This document shows positions 6,233 to 9,519 of a stretch of 9,519 nt of DNA, piece by piece. The DNA is from Porphyromonadaceae bacterium (GTDB lineage: Bacteria > Bacteroidota > Bacteroidia > Bacteroidales > Tannerellaceae), in assembly GCA_003517945.1 (NCBI GenBank), contig DOZP01000114.1, positions 1 to 9,519 of the forward strand, given 5' to 3'. The position numbers and the translations under genes were made by a program. The notes under the pieces are model-generated. The model searched no databases and was not told where the DNA came from. It was given only the letters and a program-made list of their open reading frames with translations. Positions within the stretch are counted from its first letter, which is position 1, and each line of letters starts with the position of its first letter.

Positions 6233-7486
6233 TTATGAACAACGTATTTTCTGTCCGATTTTTAATATCATGTTTTGCCGGATATTGTTCATCTCACATA
6301 ATTTCTGAATGCTTACTCCGTATTTTTTAGACAGTAAAAATAAGGTGTCTCCGGATTGAATTTTATGATATACAGCTCCGTCAGATGTATTTTCAGCGGA
6401 AGATGTCTGTACGGGGACTTCAATTTTTTTTCCGGAGGAGTGACCGGTATTGGCCTCCGGCGTCTGTATTTTGTCGGATTTGGCCGGTTGTTCTTTTGGT
6501 ATCGTATCGGGAGAGGCTTTCACCGTTACCGGTTTGGCCCGGAAGCATATGGGCTGCCCGATGGAAAGAGTAGATGTTTGCGAAATGCCGTTGAGACGGC
6601 ATAATTCACTGACGGATGTTCCGTATTTGCGCGCTATCAGGCCTAATGTTTCGCCTTTCTTCACCCGGTGTACCGCTACGGCATTTTCGGAGGTTGAATA
6701 GATATTACTGTTTTTACCGTTTATCTTTATGTTCTGGAATACATATTCGTCTTTGTAGGGGGTTTTATTTTCAAAATCAATAATCTCCGCCGGATTGATA
6801 TCTTTTCCGAGAAAACGTGTTTCAAAATGGAGGTGAGAGCCTGTTGACCGTCCGGTGTTTCCTCCTAAAGCGATAGGTTCTCCGGCGCGTATGATCTGGT
6901 TTTCACGAACTAAAAATTTGGATAAATGGCCGTAGACGGTTTCCAGTCCGTTAGGATGGCGTAATACAAGATAATAGCCGTATCCCTTGCGTTCATAGCT
7001 TTTGATTCTCACTTTTCCGTCAAATGCGGCGCGTACCGTATCCCCGACGTGCAGACCCAAATCAATCCCGCGGTGCATGCGACGGCGACGCGGCCCGTAT
7101 TTTGACGTGATTCTTATTTGTTCATAATCAATAGGCATGATAAAGGAGGAACAATCTATATTATACGCATCGGGAAATTCGATTTTAGCCTTTATAAATG
7201 GATTGACATGTATCGTATCCCAGTTGGAATTATATAATTCATCGGCGGGGAACATCAGGTTTTCCGTGGTCAGCAGTTCATTAAATTCATTCAACTTTAC
7301 AACGGCCAGTTCGTCGGATATGATCTGAGTCGGGGATACACGGTTTGCCATTAGTTCGGAAACCTGTTTGTCAAGACGTTCATTTATTGATTTGTCCTGT
7401 ACAACACTTTTTCGTTGCGCCTCGGCGCTTACATGTATTCCTGCTATAAAACCACAGCAAATAAAAAGTATATATCGTATATTCAT
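6233..7486 (-). CDS. Exported M23 metallopeptidase with two LysM domains
   Basis: This is a periplasmic peptidoglycan peptidase or NlpD/EnvC-like activator. From the ATG at 7486 it is 417 residues, beginning with a signal peptide (MNIRYILFICCGFIAGIHVSA, cut near residue 20-23). An upstream ATG at 7540 would add 18 polar residues before it, so 7486 is preferred. The M23 domain (about 120-235) has all zinc and catalytic residues: His138 and Asp142 in HRGID, His187 in VYGHLS, and His218 and His220 in SHLHFE. Two LysM glycan-binding domains follow: about 273-315 (HRVKKGETLGLIARKYG...) and 373-417 (YHKIQSGDTLFLLSKKYG...), separated by a Pro/Lys/Ser-rich linker. With the metal site intact, real hydrolytic activity is likely. 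It is transcribed alone, divergent from the GSCFA gene. No full consensus promoter was found upstream of it. Confidence 0.93.
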   Translation of the reverse strand: MNIRYILFICCGFIAGIHVSAEAQRKSVVQDKSINERLDKQVSELMANRVSPTQIISDELAVVKLNEFNELLTTENLMFPADELYNSNWDTIHVNPFIKAKIEFPDAYNIDCSSFIMPIDYEQIRITSKYGPRRRRMHRGIDLGLHVGDTVRAAFDGKVRIKSYERKGYGYYLVLRHPNGLETVYGHLSKFLVRENQIIRAGEPIALGGNTGRSTGSHLHFETRFLGKDINPAEIIDFENKTPYKDEYVFQNIKINGKNSNIYSTSENAVAVHRVKKGETLGLIARKYGTSVSELCRLNGISQTSTLSIGQPICFRAKPVTVKASPDTIPKEQPAKSDKIQTPEANTGHSSGKKIEVPVQTSSAENTSDGAVYHKIQSGDTLFLLSKKYGVSIQKLCEMNNIRQNMILKIGQKIRCS

Positions 7487-7685
7487 GCAAATGCTAATTA
7501 AGTTTCTAATAGTTAATGTGTTACATTGTTCTTCATCCATTACCGGAAAGAAGACAAAAATCCCCTTGGATTATTGCTTCCAACCCAAAAATCGGCCCAA
7601 AGGTCATAAATCCAGATGAAAAATCCAAAATAATTATATGGAAATAACCTTGGATATCTTTCTGTTAGCACTAAAATTCATTTCT

Positions 7686-7697
7686 AATGCGCATAAA
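7686..7697. repeat. Direct repeat AATGCGCATAAA, copy 1
   Basis: This 12-base sequence recurs exactly at 7736-7747, 50 bp away. Each copy contains the 8-bp palindrome ATGCGCAT, so each could bind a dimer. It lies upstream of the GSCFA promoter. Confidence 0.65.
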
Positions 7698-7714
7698 ATC
7701 AGCAATATATTTAG

Positions 7715-7736
7715 TTTTATGTTTTGCAGCATAAAA
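7715..7736. repeat. Small inverted repeat between the two direct repeats
   Basis: TTTTATG (7715-7721) and CATAAAA (7730-7736) are perfect 7-bp arms around an 8-base loop. The right arm runs into the second AATGCGCATAAA copy. AT-rich, so chance is possible. Confidence 0.45.
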
Positions 7737-7747
7737 ATGCGCATAAA
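7736..7747. repeat. Direct repeat AATGCGCATAAA, copy 2
   Basis: This exact second copy of the 12-base repeat ends 4 bases before the -33 box of the GSCFA promoter, a natural place for an activator site or an operator. Confidence 0.65.
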
Positions 7748-7751
7748 TATC

Positions 7752-7784
7752 TTTTTGTAATTAAGTCTTCTGTTTTTATTTTTG
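7752..7784 (+). promoter_or_regulatory. Bacteroides-type promoter of the GSCFA-murF operon
   Basis: TTTTTG (7752-7757), 19 bases, then TATTTTTG (7777-7784) is a full match to the Bacteroidetes promoter form. The start codon at 7812 is 27 bases after the -7 box, so the leader is short. Confidence 0.75.
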
Positions 7785-7811
7785 TATTATTTCACCAAAT
7801 AGAAGTAATAA

Positions 7812-8807
7812 ATGATAAATTACTGCACACATATAAAAATACCCGAATCACCCTTTAAAATTCAGTATAAAGACCGTGTTATGTTTATCGGTTCCTGTTT
7901 TGCCGGTCATATAGGGGATAAAATGTCTGTATACAGGTTCCGGGTAAATACAAATCCGTTTGGCGTTCTGTATAATCCATTGTCCGTATCTTCCGCATGC
8001 AGACGGATGTTGAATCCGGAGCCGTTTGTTACGGATGATTTGTTTTTGCATGGGGGTTTGTATCATAGTTTTGCTCATCACGGACGATTTTCGGATGTAT
8101 CTGCCGGATCGTGCCTTACCGGAATAAATGACTCGTTGCGTCATGCCGCGGAACAGTTACGTGCGCTTTCTTATCTGGTTATTACGTTTGGTACGGCTCA
8201 TGTTTATCGTTTTAAAAAGAGTGGGGCTGTGGTTGCTAACTGTCATAAGCTGCCTGCGTCCGACTTTGTTTATGAAAGACTGACGGTTGGCCGTATTATG
8301 GATGAGTGGTCGGATCTGCTTCATGAATTATGGCGCATCAATCCTTCATTGAAAATAATATTTACGGTCAGTCCTATTCGTCACTGGAAAGACGGAGCGC
8401 ATCCGAATCAGATCAGTAAAGCTACTTTACTTTTAGCGGAACAAGCTTTGGCGGAACAATACCCCGGACAGGTTTTGTATTTTCCGGCTTATGAAATAAT
8501 GATGGATGAGCTGCGTGATTACCGGTTTTATGCGGAAGACATGATTCATCCGTCGTCGCAGGCTATTGATTATATATGGGAGCGGTTTAGTGATGTATAT
8601 ATGGATCGGGAAACACACTTATTGATGAAAGAGGTCGAGGTGATTAACAAGAGTTTGAATCATAGGCCTTTCAATATAAAAAATGAAGCGTATAAGCAAT
8701 TTTTAATGCAAACATTCTTAAGAATCCGGCAGTTACGGAGCAAAAACCCTTATCTTTGCCTGCCGAATGAGGAAGAAGAAGTAGAAAAACTATTGAGAAA
8801 TCTTTAA
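7812..8807 (+). CDS. GSCFA-domain protein (SGNH-hydrolase-like)
   Basis: The family takes its name from the motif GSCFA, seen here at residues 27-31 (FIGSCFAG), with the probable nucleophile Ser28. Further conserved pieces are NPFGVLYNPLS (49-59), VITFGTAHVYR (123-133), IFTVSPIRHWKDG (183-195) with the Asn-bearing AHPNQIS (196-202), and DMIHPS (243-248), whose Asp243 and His246 correspond to the C-terminal DxxH of SGNH/GDSL esterases. The protein is 331 residues with no signal peptide or membrane segment, so it is probably cytosolic. Substrate and role are unknown; the family is thought to be related to bacterial cell-wall enzymes, and the neighbour downstream is the MurF ligase (11-bp gap), which supports a link to envelope building. 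That link is inference from context. It is driven by the promoter at 7752-7784. Confidence 0.92.
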   Translation: MINYCTHIKIPESPFKIQYKDRVMFIGSCFAGHIGDKMSVYRFRVNTNPFGVLYNPLSVSSACRRMLNPEPFVTDDLFLHGGLYHSFAHHGRFSDVSAGSCLTGINDSLRHAAEQLRALSYLVITFGTAHVYRFKKSGAVVANCHKLPASDFVYERLTVGRIMDEWSDLLHELWRINPSLKIIFTVSPIRHWKDGAHPNQISKATLLLAEQALAEQYPGQVLYFPAYEIMMDELRDYRFYAEDMIHPSSQAIDYIWERFSDVYMDRETHLLMKEVEVINKSLNHRPFNIKNEAYKQFLMQTFLRIRQLRSKNPYLCLPNEEEEVEKLLRNL

Positions 8808-8818
8808 CGTACGATTTA

Positions 8819-9519
8819 ATGAATTATTCTATAAAAGAGATATCGGATATTATCGGAGCCGAATATAATACGATGAGGGAAGGTATTATATCTCATTTAT
8901 TGACGGATAGCCGTACACTTTCATTTCCTGAAACCAGTTTGTTTTTCGCTATCAGGACGAAAACAAATGACGGGCATAAATATATCCGTGATTTATATCA
9001 ATTAGGGGTCAGAAGTTTTGTTGTTACAGACGAAGATCCCGGTTTTTACCGGATGCCGGACGCCACTTTTCTTTTTGTGAAAGATGCATTGGGCGCTTTG
9101 CAGAAATTGGTTGCTTATCATCGCAAACGTTTTTCCATTCCTGTCATAGGTATTACCGGAAGTAACGGTAAGACCGTGGTGAAAGAACTCCTGTATCAAC
9201 TGATGCATACGGATTTTAATATCGTACGTTCCCCGCGTAGCTATAATTCGCAGATTGGCGTACCGCTGTCCGTATGGGAAATGAACGAGCAGCATACGCT
9301 TGGTATTTTTGAGGCCGGGATATCTGAGCCTGATGAAATGGACAAGTTACGCCCTTTGATTGCTCCGACGATAGGGCTGATTACAAATATTGGCGAGGCG
9401 CATCAGGAAAACTTTCAGTCTGCGAAAGAAAAGTGTATGGAAAAATTATCGCTGTTTATCGATAGCGATGTTATTCTGTATAATGCGGACGATAAGTTGA
9501 TCGAGAGCGCTTTGGACGC
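8819..9519 (+). CDS. murF: UDP-MurNAc-tripeptide:D-Ala-D-Ala ligase, probably MurF-alanine racemase fusion (partial)
   Basis: This cytosolic Mur ligase adds D-Ala-D-Ala to the UDP-MurNAc-tripeptide, the last cytoplasmic step of the peptidoglycan precursor. The frame begins at ATG 8819, 11 bp after the GSCFA stop, and is open for 233 codons to the window edge. Seen: the N-terminal Mur domain with LLTDSRT (27-33) and LFFAIRTKTNDGH (41-53), the ATP loop GITGSNGKTVVKE (111-123), the substrate loop SYNSQIGVPLS (141-151), GIFEAGISEPDEM (162-174), and ITNIGEAHQENF (188-199). The GSNGKTVVKE form with NSQIGVP is the one I associate with the Bacteroidetes proteins in which MurF is fused to an alanine racemase (Alr) domain. 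The racemase part would lie beyond the window, so the fusion is predicted, not seen. It is very probably co-transcribed with the GSCFA gene. Confidence 0.92.
   Translation, partial: MNYSIKEISDIIGAEYNTMREGIISHLLTDSRTLSFPETSLFFAIRTKTNDGHKYIRDLYQLGVRSFVVTDEDPGFYRMPDATFLFVKDALGALQKLVAYHRKRFSIPVIGITGSNGKTVVKELLYQLMHTDFNIVRSPRSYNSQIGVPLSVWEMNEQHTLGIFEAGISEPDEMDKLRPLIAPTIGLITNIGEAHQENFQSAKEKCMEKLSLFIDSDVILYNADDKLIESALD

Larger units (their letters stand above)
7487..7811. other. 325-bp divergent intergenic region between the M23 and GSCFA genes
   Basis: It holds the GSCFA promoter (7752-7784), an exact 12-bp direct repeat (7686-7697 and 7736-7747), a small hairpin-forming sequence between the repeats, and CCTTGGAT twice (7564-7571 and 7648-7655). 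For the M23 gene I find no TTTG/TAnnTTTG pair on the minus strand; the nearest is TTATTTTG, with one mismatch, about 145 bases upstream and without a -33 box. No small gene is convincing. Confidence 0.6.

Noticed and set aside
6127..6330. Plus-strand open frame of 67 codons starting within the 52-bp palindrome
   Set aside because: Its first part is the palindrome itself and its end overlaps the M23 gene antisense; no recognisable protein features.
7486..7540. Longer N-terminus of the M23 peptidase from ATG 7540
   Set aside because: The extra 18 residues are polar and would precede a normal signal peptide; the ATG at 7486 gives a standard exported protein.
7848..8144. Minus-strand open frame of 98 codons opposite the GSCFA gene
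   Set aside because: It is antisense to the conserved GSCFA motif region and has no domain or motif of its own.
9002..9295. Minus-strand open frame of 97 codons opposite murF
   Set aside because: It is antisense to the ATP loop of the Mur ligase, which is clearly the coding strand.

Overview
The window looks like the chromosome of a Bacteroidales bacterium (Bacteroides, Parabacteroides or a relative). The evidence is a fused-type MurF ligase start, a GSCFA-domain gene, a DoxX-like protein with the CGCFG motif, a duplicated DUF1599-like protein, and two promoters that match the Bacteroides form (TTTG, 19-20 bases, TAnnTTTG). Upstream regions lack strong Shine-Dalgarno sequences, as is usual in this phylum. 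No tRNA, rRNA, CRISPR array, transposase or integrase was seen.

Layout. (1) 1-72 is the last 23 codons of a plus-strand gene, probably murQ. (2) 338-2211 is an AT-rich plus-strand pair: an ABC/AAA-type ATPase overlapping by one base a TOPRIM (DUF4435-like) gene. This is the arrangement of ATPase/TOPRIM defence systems, and PARIS (AriA/AriB) is the closest named parallel I can offer. The TOPRIM gene is interrupted by an in-frame TGA four codons after its catalytic-type glutamate, so the module looks inactivated or recoded. (3) 2264-6081 is a minus-strand run, in transcription order: DUF1599-like protein, DoxX/thioredoxin-like membrane protein, triosephosphate isomerase (tpiA), a secreted SPOR-domain protein and GTP cyclohydrolase I (folE). 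Spacing is 6 bp and 3 bp among the first three. A hairpin terminator separates tpiA from the SPOR gene. (4) 6233-7486 is a minus-strand exported M23 peptidase with two LysM domains. (5) 7812 to the end is a plus-strand pair: a GSCFA protein and the start of the MurF(-Alr) cell-wall ligase.

How it fits together. Regions 3-5 are housekeeping: peptidoglycan precursor synthesis (MurF), envelope remodelling (M23/LysM, SPOR), glycolysis (TpiA) and pterin synthesis (FolE). The ATPase/TOPRIM pair sits as an accessory cassette between the convergent murQ-like and folE genes, and its base composition is visibly lower in GC.

The most unusual DNA is noncoding. A perfect 52-bp palindrome with no spacer (6117-6168) contains the -33 box of the DUF1599-doxX-tpiA promoter, and a second perfect inverted repeat (9-bp arms) surrounds its -7 box. 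The divergent M23/GSCFA region carries an exact 12-bp repeat in two copies 50 bp apart, the second just upstream of the GSCFA promoter.
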